Of a DNA stretch of 64,000 bases, positions 12,801 through 27,800 are shown piece by piece. Source of the stretch: Struthidea cinerea (Eukaryota > Chordata > Aves > Passeriformes > Corcoracidae); contig VZTI01001722.1 of the NCBI GenBank assembly GCA_013397865.1, positions 656,679 through 720,678 on the forward strand. Reading direction: 5' to 3'. Under the pieces are notes generated by a model. It saw nothing but the letters and a program-made list of their open reading frames with translations. It was not told where the DNA came from and made no database searches. Positions within the stretch are counted from its first letter, which is position 1. Every line of letters begins with the position of its first letter. The position numbers and the translations under genes are program-made.

Positions 12801-15800
12801 TCAAACCACCTTAAGCACATGCATGCATATTAACGTGACCGAGTGTATGTTTTCGAAGGACTGTAAGTCTCAGTGGGGTACCTGTAACAATCTTCCACAT
12901 CTGCTAAGTAGCAATAAAAAGCCAGGACAAGTTCCAGTAATTACAAATTAAACAGAGGAAAGTTCAACAGAAAGCAGCATTCCTTTTCCATTGTAAATGG
13001 GAAGAGGCTGATCTGTACGAGTCAAACATTCTTTCTTCGCTTTCCTCCAGAGGTTTTGAAACTGTCCAGCCCTAACTTCTCTAAATAATGTGAGTAGGTA
13101 TGTTCTGAATATAGGCATATATGCATATACATACACATGTATGCATTAACACATGTGGAACCCTTTCACTCTCAAAGCAGACTGCAACATGACTTGCCTC
13201 CAGGCTTCCTCTGTTTCCAACAGCTGCCGAAACATTGCTTCTGCCATCTCTTTACGTATCTTCACCTCCAGAAGGAGCTTGCTTTGCCTTTCCTCAACTA
13301 ACTTCTCCTTTAAGCTCTCTGCAGCTTTCAAGAGGTCCTAAATTGAACATATTTCAATTCAAAAAACAAGATTGAAACACACATTGACATGCATCTCAGA
13401 CAAAATAGTCATACAGGCAGCCATCCACAGAGGGCAGTTTTACAAGCCTATGTTTTTTGGGGGTCTGCACCAAAGGTTAAATATTTCCAAACATGAATTT
13501 CTACTACAAATACACCCGATGTCCATCTTGATGGTTTCCACTATCAAAAGGTTTACCACTGTTTTGGCATTTAGTTTGTACAGCACAACAACATAAAGCC
13601 TACTTGATTTTCACAGTTTATTGCTATTAGATTGTACATTTTTTTTTTTTAAATGCTGCATCTTAACTCGTTACTGCTGTTTCCAAAAAAAAAGGCACAA
13701 AACCCAGAATTATGTTGCTTTAAAGATATATACAGCTTCCTTAGTCTTCTTGTTGAGCAATCAGTTGAATTCCAAATTTAGCACTTGACCTAACTAGAAA
13801 GCCACAGGCATCCTTCCACAACTACACTGAACTAGGCCACTTTAAGTCTAGTCAGTCTGACACAGAACAGAAACTTAAACTTCTCATTTCATGCAGCTTC
13901 CAGCACATCTCTTATGCTAAAACAATATTAGAACTAACAGCAATTGCTTTCTTGGGTACAGTTCTAAGTAGATGCGTGTCTACCTCATGACTCAGAATGG
14001 TGATGTCCACTTCCTCTTCTGCAGAGGTTTCAGGACTGTCAGGAAAGTCATCTACAGATGTGTTAGCATCAAAGTGCATGATAGGTTTGCCATCACGTCC
14101 AACTAGCTTTGGTGGAAAATAGCCAAAATTTTTGGGCAGGATTGTCTGGATAACCTGGAAAATCCAGAGTTGATTTACCAATGCTGTCAATATTGCAGGT
14201 ATCAGAATACCAGGAAGAAGTGACATGAATACGTTGTTGTATTTACACAATATTTCATTATTACATGTCCATTAACAAAAGCTTACATGTCTTTTAGCAG
14301 AAAAAAAAAATCAATATAACATAATTCTTATATGAATATTCTTACATTCTTCAGTACTCTAAAAAGAGTGAAAATGGAAATATTATCTGCTAGCAAACTT
14401 AGTGTCCTTGTCTAGACAGTTGGTTTCTCTTCCCCTAAAATATAGGGGTTTTGGTGTAGTTTCCTGCAAAGTTGATGAAAAGCAGAAAATCCCTAAAAAT
14501 ATTTGCTCCTTTCTGAAATACCATGACCAGGATTCAGCAATCCATGCTATTTACATAAAGATTTTTAGTTACTATGTCATAGGACAACATATCAGAGAAG
14601 TTTGTCTCCACAGTACACACTTACAACAAAAGTAACACTTGAAGAGAATTAGAAAAGTCTTCCCCTCTGAGATCATATTAGACATGCAATTACAGATTTG
14701 TAATGTGTCAGAACAAATCTGTGGTTCCAGACTGAAAAATCACTGTATTTCTGCCACGAAACAGAGCGCAGCCCACCATCCCACTCCCTGCAAGAAGCAG
14801 CTTCAGGGAACCTGAATGAGGTTAAGGCCAAACCCTGAATTTAATCCAATACCTGAACTTAATGGGTGATTGAGACAGGGAGCAGAATGAGGCCCCCATA
14901 ATCTGGGAGGAAATGGTCATTGACCTGCTACAGCACTTAAACACATACAAGTCTGTGGGGCTGGATGGGATCCACCCAAGGGTACTGAAGGAACTGGAGG
15001 AAGAGCTTACCAAGACACTTTTTAATTATTAATTACTTGCATTTAGCCAAACAGGAGCAATGCAGTTGCAAAAGATCTCATTTAGAATACAAAGTAAGAC
15101 AGTACTCCTTTTAGTACCACGAACTGTCCAAGAAGTAGTGAACAACTCATCTTGTGCAACAGATGCCTAACTGCACTGAGGCCAAGTAATTCATCAAAAG
15201 CTTGAATTGAAATCCTGCATTTGCTCAGATATATGGTATAAAATCAGTCATATCTGAAAGTGCCCTGACTACATTTTACACAGAACATCAACAGTGTAGA
15301 ACTGAACAGCCAGACACCTGCAGTTGTCCTAACTTGTTACCACAAATAGGTTTGAAGATGGGCAAGACTACTAGAAGCCTTTTAGAGAGAGTTCACATGC
15401 AGAAGAATTAATATGATAAATCAAGAATCCAAATCACACTCAAATTCATGCAACCTGATCATTCCACAAATCAATGGTGTCAAAAAAAAAAAAAAAAAAA
15501 GCAGAATAGCAAGAGACCGTAGATACACTCTTACCTGTCTGGCTATAGCTGAAAACTTCATTACATGCAGTGTTTCATCATATGTAGAAGTATGCTGATT
15601 GATGTTTACGATCATACAAGCTTTGCCTTTCCCACAAAAAAACGGCTGAAACAGACGAGTCAATTTACTCTCTCTGAATGGAATATAACTTGGCTTCATC
15701 CTCAGGGAGAAAAGAAAAATAAAATTTTGAAACAAAATAAAAATTGTAAAATTGTGGGGTGCTGTAGCTTACCTTAATTCTGTTTCTGTCTTTCAGGAAA

Positions 15801-18800
15801 GAGATCCAGTAGGATGCTCATATTTAAGCCTAAGTCATTTCACATCAAAGAGCAAAGATTCCATAAGCTCTCCAACAAACTGAACTATTTAAAAGTAAAA
15901 GTAGTATAGAATCTGCATCACAGTTCCACAGCAGAGAGTGGAACAAGCCAAAAGCTAAGTACAGGTCATTTATCATCTGCCTGATGAATCTACCTGTATG
16001 ATTTGCAGGTGGAAGGAAGAAGACAAAACGGGAGCTCTGTACACAGAGTGTATTGTTCATACACGTAACGCTAAAAAAATTTTGGTAGTTTCCTGCAAAT
16101 TGCCTTTTTTTGCTCTCCACAAACACCAGTTTTGGAGAAAATGTTCTTTGCAGGTATCCAGTGACATCTATAATAAAGAAGACGTCCAAAACTTTGCAGA
16201 TTTCCATTTTTCTCTGTGCAAACTGCTTGCAGAAACATAAAGGGATACTTAGGGTTTCTACCTAAAAGTTGGCATGTTGTAAATAACTTGTCACTTACTT
16301 TGGATTTTGATTTTGCTTCAATGCTGCGATGCATTTTCCAAGGATGTGAAGAGAATTATTAATATTTCCTGCTTCTTTCAGTCTGTCTCCAAAGACGTGT
16401 GTTTTATTACACCTCTCTGACCCAGCCAAGTCGCAGAAAGACAACCTGCATGAAAGAGTTATCCAGAACACACACATGAACTGGTTTCTAAACGGTATGA
16501 AAAATCATGTCTTTTAATTTCTTAGTGTGTCTGGAGCACAAACGAGTGGTTTGTTTCAGCCTGTACTTCAGCGCTGAGCTTTTGTCCAGAAGGCACTACA
16601 CAAAGTATTCAGGATAACAGCACTGAACTATCTATGTCCCCATTGCATACAAAGATCCTTGAACAGGATTACTGCTCCTAAGATAGTCTACTCAGCACAT
16701 TCAAAGTAGTCTGCTTGTAGCATCTATCTAAAACTTTCTTATACAAAGAAATCAGTTCAGGAACCCAAATTCTGTTGCAATCCTAAAATAAGTACTTCCA
16801 GACAAGATGAGGTAAATTTGTGAAACAGTTCTGCATGGTAAGGCTACAGTACAGAAGCACTCTGACAGTCACCTCCACCAATTCCAGTGCTGAGGGAACT
16901 GCAGGATAGCAGTGGGCTTCAGTGCACTGTTTTGAGTACAGAACCATTTGTTCACTACTGCCAAGAGCAGGCCTGAAGTCCTTCCCACCTCACCTCAGAG
17001 CTCTTTGCTTGGCTGTAGCAATTCTGTGCTACTAAACTCAGACCACTGAATTGTTCCTCATGGCACAATAGGTTACAATCAGGAAATCATCCAGGATAAT
17101 CAAGGAATTTAATAAATTCTACTTTGTACTAGTAAAGCTGTTGAAATACAGGATACTCTGGAAGTTAGATAATTTATGTGACCAAACCATTACTCACTTA
17201 TACGCAAATTTATTTAAATAAAATTGTTTGTAAGACCATAACCTTTCATACAGCTGAAGTAAGTCCTATACAAATTATTAAGGCACATATCTCAAATGTG
17301 TGAAAGCCTTATGTTCTTCATCCTTTCCAGCACAAGATGAAAAGCTTTTTCCTTCCTTAAGCAATATACAAGCTCTGTCATTCACATAACAGCTGCTGCA
17401 AGCTTTGCCAGGGGGATACACTATGACAGAGAACAGCAAAATAATATGGATGCACTTTTTTTCTCAAGTTATCTTTTCTTAAGAGTACTTATCACTGTAA
17501 CATCTGACATTAAAAGGCATTATCTCACAGTGAGGTATATTTATTACCATCTCTGCTTAGCAGAGACAAGAGAGAAATAAGTAGGAGCAAGGACTGAATT
17601 AAAACATTCTGTTACAGGCTGTCTTCATTTTTCCCTATCAAGCTAAATTAATCAGAACAAAAAATACACACCATCCAAAAAGAGCTATCTAAATGGTTTC
17701 AGGCCAGAAGATTAGGCTGCTTCCTCTAAACAATGAAAGGAGACTTAAGTGTAAGGACTTAACCCTGCTCTCACAGGGTGCACTTACATTAGGATTTTAT
17801 ATTAATGGAGAACAGTTTTTAAGCAAATCACTTTATGATCCCCTCTGACTGTACATGGGACCATGGAGTGGTCTCAGAATATGTCACCAGCATTCTTTTG
17901 GGATGCTAGATTTTAATCTGCATTCTAGGAGCACACCAAATGTGCTGCCACAAACATTTGACCCATAAAGTCTGGTCTGGTCCCAGAGTAGAAAGGTACA
18001 CTGGCACGGCTTGCACCTTGGGGCCTTCAGCACCAGCTGCTGCACTCCAGCTGTGGAGATCACCCTCTATCTGCCAGACACTCGAATTCTGCTTACCAGG
18101 ACGCACAGTCTGGTGCTGCATAGTCCTACTCTGCCACCACCTCCCCCATCAGGTGAGACAATACACATCTCCCTCAATTTCTGCACTAGTTGTGTATAAA
18201 CAACTACAAATACAAGAGTTGCTCCAGCAAAACCTTAGAGTAAGAGACAGGAAAACACTTCTGTGCTTGTCCCTGTTGAGCTTCCAGTCTGTTTGTCAGC
18301 TCAGTGGAGTTCTGATTTCCTTCTCAACTCTCAGAGAATTTGTTTGTTATTAGAAAGTTCACCAGTTTGGCATGCTTACACCTTATTAAGTTTTGAAAAA
18401 TATTTACATTCTGGTAATCACATGAAGCATTCACTTACTCTGATACTCCAAGAACACATGGCTGATGCTCATCAGTTAGCTTGAGTAGCCTGATGGAAAA
18501 TATACTGTGACTGGAATGGAAAGAAGCCCTTTTTAATAACCAGTTATGAAAATTAAGCAGTCACTAAAGCAAAGTAAAATTTGTATGCTACAGAAAGTTC
18601 AGTGCTGAAGAAAGGGCAAGAATTAATTCACTAATTACCTTAATACATCACTTTCACAATGCATTCATTCAGTAGCAAAAAGCAGCAATAGAAGCTGTAT
18701 TTTATGACTTCCTATTTCTTTCCATACAGGAAAAGGAAAAATATCACATGAAGCCTACAAACTGAAAAAACCCAAGCCAGTCCACTAAAGTCTACTGATC

Positions 18801-21800
18801 AAAAGATGAGTACTCATGTAGCCACTTCATACAGAAACCTTAAGCAGTATCTGGGCTCAGTAAGTCTGAAAAATTAACTTAGAAACAAATGGTGGGGGGA
18901 AAGGGAATAAGTTCAAGTTTTACAGTCCTGTAACTTTGCCTACTTCAATATGCACAGTTACTTACTAAGTTTTGATATAATTCTGTTTTCCAGAAAAGGC
19001 TGAATTTGTAACACTTGAAAATCTGGTTTAGAAACAAGCTACAAAGGCAGTGGACATGCTGTCTGGAGCCAAAGAGAAAAGTCTCAGAACCAGAAGTGCC
19101 CAGTTTATCTGATACATCAGGCAGCACAGCACACAAACTTCTCTAGCATATGCCTAAAGCAGTGGGCATTCTAGGCATAAAACTCTGTAAGAAGAGCATG
19201 AAATTTAACAGTAGCTGTCTTTAGCTAACACAGAGCAACATAGCTCCTCCTTTTTAGAGGACAAAGCAGGCTTAGTGACACTATGATTGTATTAGCTAAA
19301 AATAAATCATAGCCCTTCCACACTTAAAGGACAAATTATTAACAGGTCATTAAAATCAAGAAAGGAGGCATTGTCAATAGAAATTATAAAACCTTCTCTA
19401 TTTCTTCTCACTAGATCAAAAGCCAGATTCTCCCTGATCCCTGTGCAGAGCCAGGTAAGAAGCTAGGAGTTTAATTCTTAAGATACCAAGTAAGCTCAGC
19501 TTAAACACAGCAATCTAAAAGCATCTAGAAAATCTAGCAGCACTGCAAGATACCACATGACTTGCTCCTTCCTACATCCCCTAGTGACAGGCTCCAGGTT
19601 TCCAAGAATTATACTGCCAGTTATGAGAAGTTGCCAGCTTTTCCCTCAACATCCTCACACAGCCATTCTCACTCAGCACCACTAGCATTTGCCAAGATGT
19701 GTAGCTCTGTTGGCACTCAAAAATGAATGTGATTTGATCTTTTTGGTTGTCCAAAGACACGAATAGCAACCTGAGTCCAGCTACTATTACTCATACGGTC
19801 TCTCCTAGTTTTCTTTCACAGAGAATTTCATAACAAAACCAGAATAATCAAGGGAAGTATTAAACTATTATTGAAGAGTGGTTCATATCACACATATTCT
19901 AAAGACCCCTCCCTTCCCCTCAAAAGGGACAAAGTATGCTTATAATGAGAGGAACAAACCTTCTACTTGATTGCTCATTCATTCTAGTACAAGCAAAGCT
20001 TCGGTTCTTGTTTCCTATTTTTAGTAGTCTGCAGGCTTCTTCAGTGCTCTGAACTTTAATCCACTTTAAATCTATGAAAAGAGACATTTTACATACATTT
20101 CTGATCATCAGAGAAATCCTGTGAAACTGCCCAGGTCATAAAACAGTATTATTACCTTTAATGTAACAATTTCCTCCTTGATCCTCACAAATTCTTAAAA
20201 CTCTGCGCCTTTGAGTTTTCGACGCAGATAATACATTTAATAGGTCATACACATATTCATTATAAATTTCACAAAAGGAAATCCACACAGATGCTTGTGT
20301 TCTTTGGGGCATATTAGTCCTATGAACGCCAAGTGGAACAAAGTTCTTCTCTGCTAACCCAAAACAGAGAAAGAGTTCAAAGATCAAACAACTCATTGAT
20401 AGATTTTGAATAGTCATATAGAATCTTCTAAAAGGACCTATAGAACCTGCTGAAAGAAGGCTTAGATACATCTATGTTGTACAATTAGATACACACAGAT
20501 AACTTTAGCTTTATCCAAAAGTGTTTGAACTTCTCAGCAGTCATCTGTTACCAGAATATGGCCAAGTTCTAAGCTGATGGCCTCGCTTTATCACAAACTT
20601 CCATCAGTTTATACACTATATTTGCAGAACTAAGTCTCCATCTTACCCCCAAAAGGAGGGAAACTACCAAAATATTTTTACATGGTTGCACTTTTTCCAC
20701 AGAAAAGGGACAAAAATTTGGTCAAAACCTATATATATTTACTTTGCAGCATAGTATAAGGATTTTTTTCATCCACTGGTAGTTACCCGCTTCTATTTCT
20801 AAATTCATATTATGCTTTTCCCCACACAAAAGTTTTCCACTTTACCTAGGGAGTTAGAAGGGTGATTGTCTGAAGTACAGTGAGAAGAGTCCAACTTCAC
20901 ATCACAGAAATTTGTTATAGTACTTGATATGCTCTCTGTCTCCTTGAGAAAATAAGAGACCATTATATCCACATGAACAGACAATGAGAAAAGCAGAAGT
21001 TAAAAATTACAGCAATTCCAGTATTTAAGACTTAAATATTGAGGTATTATGAACTGTTAGGCCACCTTACTCTGGCTGAAAGTTAAATGTTCTGAATAAC
21101 ACTGAACTATAATCAATAAATGCTCTGTCACATGAATTATTGCTTGCTGCTACTCCCAGCAACCAGTTTTGGTGTCTAGATGCTGCTAACACTGCATCTT
21201 AACTTCACAGTCCTGGGAGAAACAAGACTGTCAGACTGCAACAGCCCAGGATGCCTTTATGAGCTATTGAACAAATCAGAACCGTGCTTCAGTCGTCCAA
21301 AAGAACAGGAGAAGGTTCCTCCAGGAGTAACTGCCAAGGTGGTAGGACTTAAGTTATGACGAAACAACACTCTATGTTGCTTTAATTTAGACTGAACTAA
21401 AAGGCCATTAAAAATAGACAACCACATAGTTTCTTTAAATACACACATTTGCTGAATTTCTTTACACCAACAAAATTGTTTTAAACCTGCCAAGATTCAC
21501 CAAACCACAGCCTTCAAGTTACCTCTGGAAGAACTAGTGTAACACAGTAGCAACTCCCACTAGAGACCAGCATCTTTACATACCACCTCTCTCTCCATAT
21601 TTTATAGCCCCCTATAAATCAGGACATTCACCCTGCTTTCTCTTTCCTGAGAGAGGGTCATCCTACAGCAGACGGGAAGTAGATCCAGAGAAGCAAACCT
21701 TAGTGTTGCAGCTATTCAAGTGCAGCCCTAACTTGATCAGGAATTGACTACTGATGCCAGTGTTACCCACTTGGTATATCAAAGCCAGAATTCTTACAAA

Positions 21801-24800
21801 CAGAGAAGCACAAAGCCATACCTTGGGATCTTCCATTTCAGAAATGAATAGCACAGAATTGAATTACAACAAAATCATACAAGTGACCATTTTGCAAAGG
21901 CTGCACTGTCTATACAATTGTGTTTCTTGAGTATTAGAAGCCTAACCACAGCACAGATCTTATCCATTGTTTGTGAAGTGACAAGCAGGGTATGGGACTG
22001 ACACACATGGTATCTCGTCTATGCACATAAAAATGCAGTGGAATTTAGAAAACCCAGTACCACATTACTTGTGCACGTGATAAGTTTTTGTAAAGGTATT
22101 GTGAGAAAACTGAGTGAATTAACTCTTGCCATACTGCTCTTCAAACGAAATACAGAAAAGAGCATGAAGACTGCCTAAAAACAAGTGGGAACAGGCACTG
22201 ACATTGTTTGCCAACAACAGCACCTGAAATTCAATACAAAATACAAGAACAGGTGGGAATAGAAATGCAAGTAAAGCATCTTTTAATCCAGTAAAAAACA
22301 GTATTTAATCCCATTAAGAGAACCAGGAAAGGGAAGAAAAGAGAGCGTACGAACCATGCTAAGCAAGAGCTGTTGCAGCAGTACTGCATACAGAACATAA
22401 ACAGTAAAACATTAAGTACTGCAGTAACTGAGAGCAGCTAAAACAGAGAATGAAAGGAACAGCAAGCTCTGTCTGTATGACATGTACACTGAGCCTGGGA
22501 AACGAGCCTACAGGAATCCATGTAAACTAAACCAAGCCCACCAAACCGTATCTGCTCTCAGATTACAGCTTGAGAGAGCATCCAAACAGTGATGCTATTC
22601 ATTCACAAGCTATCAAGAAGATATTCAGAACTGGGGATCGTTGAGCTATCTCTATGGAAGCATTGTAACACATAAACAAGGTTCTGTCATGTAATAGTTT
22701 CCTGATTAATTTTTACCTGTCCTTCCTGATGGTGGGGCATTGCTTTCTTTTCACTGCAGTGCATCAGCATCTAGATCACCTACTGCAACATTCAGTAACT
22801 AAGCTATTAGTGGGTCAGACTGTGATTTAACAGAAGGAAATATTTTTATAGAGTTATCTTCAAAATAAGATGTTGACCTCCTGTTCCAGACCTTGGGGTC
22901 CTGCTTGTTCCTCTTTCCAAGGCTGTAGCTTCCATAAAAAATTTTTAAAGATATTTACCTACTATCCTCCTAACCATCTCACCTTTTCTTTCAGACCCCC
23001 TCATCCTCTGCACATATGCGCATACACGTTCTCAGAGACACTTTCAAAATAAATATGTCATCTTTCAAATCCTTCCGATTTTTCATCTGAGATATTTCCT
23101 CAAGAGTTAACCAGACTCAGACTAAACAAAGTTTTGGGTTGCAGTGTTTAAATTAAGCAACAGAATTTAGAATGGAACTTTACATATGAATTTGAGTCAC
23201 AGGATATTTTTTCAGGGTTAACTGGAGTGCTTAAACAATGCTACTATTAAAGACCACAGAAAAAAGAAAACCCAATCATTATTTCTATACATCCCAGAAT
23301 TCATTTAGAGTTGCTTTGAATGATAACCACCTGAGCCTACAGCATTATGGGATTAAAAGCACAGAATCACAGTTCAGGGTAAAAATGTTCTGAACAAAAG
23401 GAATCTGACGACAAGCTGCAATTGGACTTAAAAGTATAAAACAGTCCCAAATACATGGATGCCCATTTTCTGGTGAGACAGTCTCTTGCTGTGGAAACAG
23501 AAATTACTAGATAATGAGAACAGGAGGCTGCCACAGTAAAGACTTCTCTATTTTACCTACAGTCTTCAGAGACCAGACTTAGACACAGACTATCATCTAA
23601 GGCAGACAGGAATCCTTTTAGGACATTCATCTTGTGGCATCTCACTTCACTTGCTGAATCAGAAAGTTTCTTTATGGAGTTACATAAATCAGAGGTTTAT
23701 AAACTTTTTAATCTGCCTTAAGACTGTCTTCCACCAGAAGGGACTCTCCTTGCCTTCCTTCACTGCCCTTGCTAAGACAGTGCCATCATCTCTCCTGAGC
23801 TACTACAAGCCTTTGAATGACTGCACCAAGATCCAGCCTGGGAACCTGACCTACAAGAAGAACCAGGTTTTAGACAGGGCCTGTAGCTCCCTTTTCAAGG
23901 GCTACTTATCACCACAGCGTCAGAACCGCTCCTCTAAAGAGGAGACTTCTCTCTAGAAATCGAGATTTGGCTTTGTGATGGTTTTTGGTTTGAACGGTGT
24001 GCTGCAGAAAGTTCTTCCAGTTTACCCTGAGCTCCAAAAACAGCCAATTGTCTTATTATCCCAAGTTTCACCAAGTATGCATACTGCAGATTTATATATA
24101 TATACACATATATATATATATACACACACGCATATATATATATATATAAAGAATTAACAATGGAATAAATATTTTTAAAACTTCCTTTCTTACAGAATGG
24201 CTTTAAGAAGCATTTGGTCACTGACCTCTTTCAGTGATGCAAGAATAGCAGTTTTTATGGCTTCTTCTTGCTTAACTTGTTCATCTTCGAGTTTCTTAAC
24301 ATCGTTGCTCAAATATGGTTTGAAGTTCATCTTCAGGTAATGTCTTCCTCTTATGTGGTTAAAAATCACATCAAGTGAGCGAGGTAAAATACCAAGATCT
24401 TTTGAAGTCCCTTAAAAATATTAAAAACTTACGTGTAGACATTCATGTAAGCTTCTCATTGGATTTTGACTGTTTTTATACACGCAAATATTTTATACCT
24501 TGGATAGTGAATGTCTTGCCTGCATTTGTAACTCCGTAAGTAAACACCAGTCCATTCACTCCATTAACATATGCTCTTACTATATCTTTCATTGAGCCTT
24601 CAAAAAATTCACTCTGAGTAGTGTCTGGTCCAAAGACCTTGGATAACGGGAAGAAAGAAAGAAAAAAGGAGTGACAAATGGCACAAAGAAGTTTAATAAG
24701 CAAAACATTAAGTACTGATTAGAAGTGATTAATTTTTCAGAGCAAGCTGGGTAGGAGATACCAGCTTAATTTCCTGTCTTGCCTGAACCCCTCCTGATTC

Positions 24801-27800
24801 AATGTTTTCTGCTGGTTTCTCACAGGATGCCTGCTTAATTCTGAGAGGCACTCAGGCTTGCACTAATTTTTGAATATTTTCCTACTCCTAAAATAAACTG
24901 CTCAGAATTCTATTGAGCCCATGCTTTTCAGTGGCTACTTTCAAGAGCTCTGCTGGTGATACAGAACTCCCTCTTCACTCTGCACCAGTTACCCATCACT
25001 GACAAGAAAAATCAGCATTACAATGGTCTAAATAACTCAACCCCTGGAACTGTTTATAAGAACAGAACTTCTTGCAGTAGGCAAAGTTAAGAAATTTACT
25101 TTCCGTATAGAAGGCTTAAGCAGCTAAGCTGCTATTCTTTCAAAAGGAAGTTACTAAACACATGCTTACATAAATTCCTACAAACATAAGGTTTCCTGTA
25201 ACACTTGCCAGATAAAAGCACCTGCAGGAACAGCAGAACCTCAGTAAGTCTGTGCCTACAAGGAATTTCTGTAGCATCTAATCACAGAAAACCACAGACC
25301 TACCAAAGAAGCTTTCTTGTCTCATCTAATAGGCACCTCCATTGTAATACAGCTTTCTTGACAGCTTATCAGTAATTAACAAGCAGTCTTTTTTTTTTTT
25401 TTTAAGGGCAAGTACCACCACATGTAATTAAAGGAAGGAAAATTGCATTGCATGACATAATACAAAATTCAGCTTTCATTACAGTGAAAAACAAAAATCT
25501 AAAAATTTGAAACAATTTGGCCTACCTGTGAAAAGGTGAAGCTGTGCACAGCATGACCAATCCCTCTTTCACTGTTTTTCATTGCAGAAGACTCTTTGGG
25601 TGCATTAAGAATTACTGTCTGGGCATCTTCAATAGTTACACAACCCTTAAAAAACAAGGCAAGGTAAAACACAACACAAAATTATTCAGGAAGAAAGCTA
25701 TCTGAACAAAACAAAATTAACACCCCCTCCAAAACTCTAGTGTCTTCACCTATTTATTTACCAGAGCTACAAAAACTCCCACAATGTACCTGTATCATCT
25801 CGAGGCATGTCACCACAGAGATATTCACTTCACATGAAAGCCAGAGTAGAGACAAAGTTAAGGCAATCCTCTGGGGTTTTCTAAGAGGTAAAAACTTTTA
25901 CTAGCAATCCTTCCAGCAATTTTTCCTTGCGAACACTATGTAAACCCTGGTATTTTGTGATTGTCACTTGCACAATCACTATGAAAACAAAATTATACAG
26001 AAAACTACTGCTTTTCCACATCAGTCATTTTCAGTGTGAAATAGACTATGAGCAGAACTAAAAGTAAAATAAGTCTGAAGTGTTATCCTTTGATTGATAA
26101 ATAGTGTTACCAGTAATGAAAGAAACTGAATTAGTTTCAAGCAATTTGATCGCTATTTCTCAATTAAGTAAAGGTGAAATACAATTACCAAACACTCACT
26201 AGCTAGATAAAGGTAGGATGCAGTGTCAAAGGAAAATTTATTTTACACCAGACTGGCTACCAAAGATGCAAACTGAACTCCCAGTATAGCTTAACAGTGT
26301 CTTGATGCATCATCTGAAAGGATTGATTGTAATTATATCTGACATTTATGTTCAGAGACTGGCCAGAATTTCTAAAACTAATAACCCACGTGTGGTGTGT
26401 GCATGCTGTTCATATGAACATACTGTTCTTCCTAGAAGTCTCAATTAACAAGTCCACTTATTAACTGATATAGAAGCTCTATGCCAGTAATTAACTGGTA
26501 CAGACCTCATAGCAGCCTACAACTTGCTCATGAGGAAACAAGGGGCAGGCACCAACCTCTTCTCTCTCAGTGACAAGACACAAAGGAATGGCCTGAAGTT
26601 GAGTCAGGGGAGGTTTAGGTTGGATAGTAGAAAAAGGTTCTTCACCCAGAGGGTGGTTGGGCACTGGAGCAGGCTCCCCAGGGAAATGGTCACAGCACCA
26701 GCCTGACAGAGCTCAAGAAGCATTTGGACAATGCTCTGAGGCACATGGTGTGACTCTTGGGGCTGTCCTGTGCAGGGCCAGAAGTTGGACTTTGATGATC
26801 CTTGCAGGTCCCTTCCAACACAGCTTATTCTGTGACTCTGAGAAGCTCTAAAATTGCTTTCTGAATTTAGACCAATCACTTGCTCACTGTGCCAGGCTCT
26901 GAACCTATGTAGTCTTTAGCATTTCTCCCACATCACCAGGAACAGGAATGCAGGTCAGATGTACTAAACCCTACAGAGCTACAGAATAATCCAGGATCTG
27001 CAGCATGTGCCCTCAGCTGCCACCAGCCTCACAGAAGCCTGTGAATAGAGACCCAAAGCAGTCAGATCTGCAGAGATGGGAGCCAGCTGGTAACAACTCA
27101 CTCCACTTGACTCCCCCAGCTACCCCTGCAGGTAAATTGGCAGCAGCTGGACCATTTCTGGCACTGTACACATCGTTCATATCCAAAAAACACAACTTCC
27201 TGCTTCCCCACAGGTGACTCTGGAGAATCACTGGCAGGAGTACAGAATTTCATTCAGAGCTCTTAAGCTTACTTCCATAAATCATTATCTCTATAAGCAA
27301 CAACTGATCAGCTAACCAATTGATTGTCTTTGTTTAAAGCATCAGCCCACAACTATAAGAAATAGCTCTTGAGTTCTACTTTTTCCTTTTCTTTTCTTTT
27401 TTTTTTGTGCCACATATTTGGAACAAAGGTGCCTTCCTGAAAATTATGCATGGCAGGGAGGGAAAAAAGATCTAAAAATTAAATGGATCTGTTTGATTTA
27501 ATGAATAGGAAGTGAGGTTTACTTGATGGTTTTATGTGTGTTTCTTCCATTTGTTAGCAAGCATTTTCTTCTTGGATTCAGGTGATAGTAAAGAAAGTAG
27601 AAAACACAGAAAATGTTGAAGATCTTTCAATCATTGTTTTTGTAGGCTGAGAAAAAAGCCCTAATCCCATGCAAAACAGATTATACACATAATAGACTGC
27701 AAGTTCAACTATTTCAGCATGAACCATGTGAAAACAAAAAAAATAGTGCAAACGTCAACGTTCGCCTTCTTTCCTCCCTGCTTTTAAGAAATGTCTCACT

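Noticed and set aside
23934..24221. 95-codon minus ORF with YIYIYI repeats
   Set aside because: Translation of the TA/CA microsatellite.
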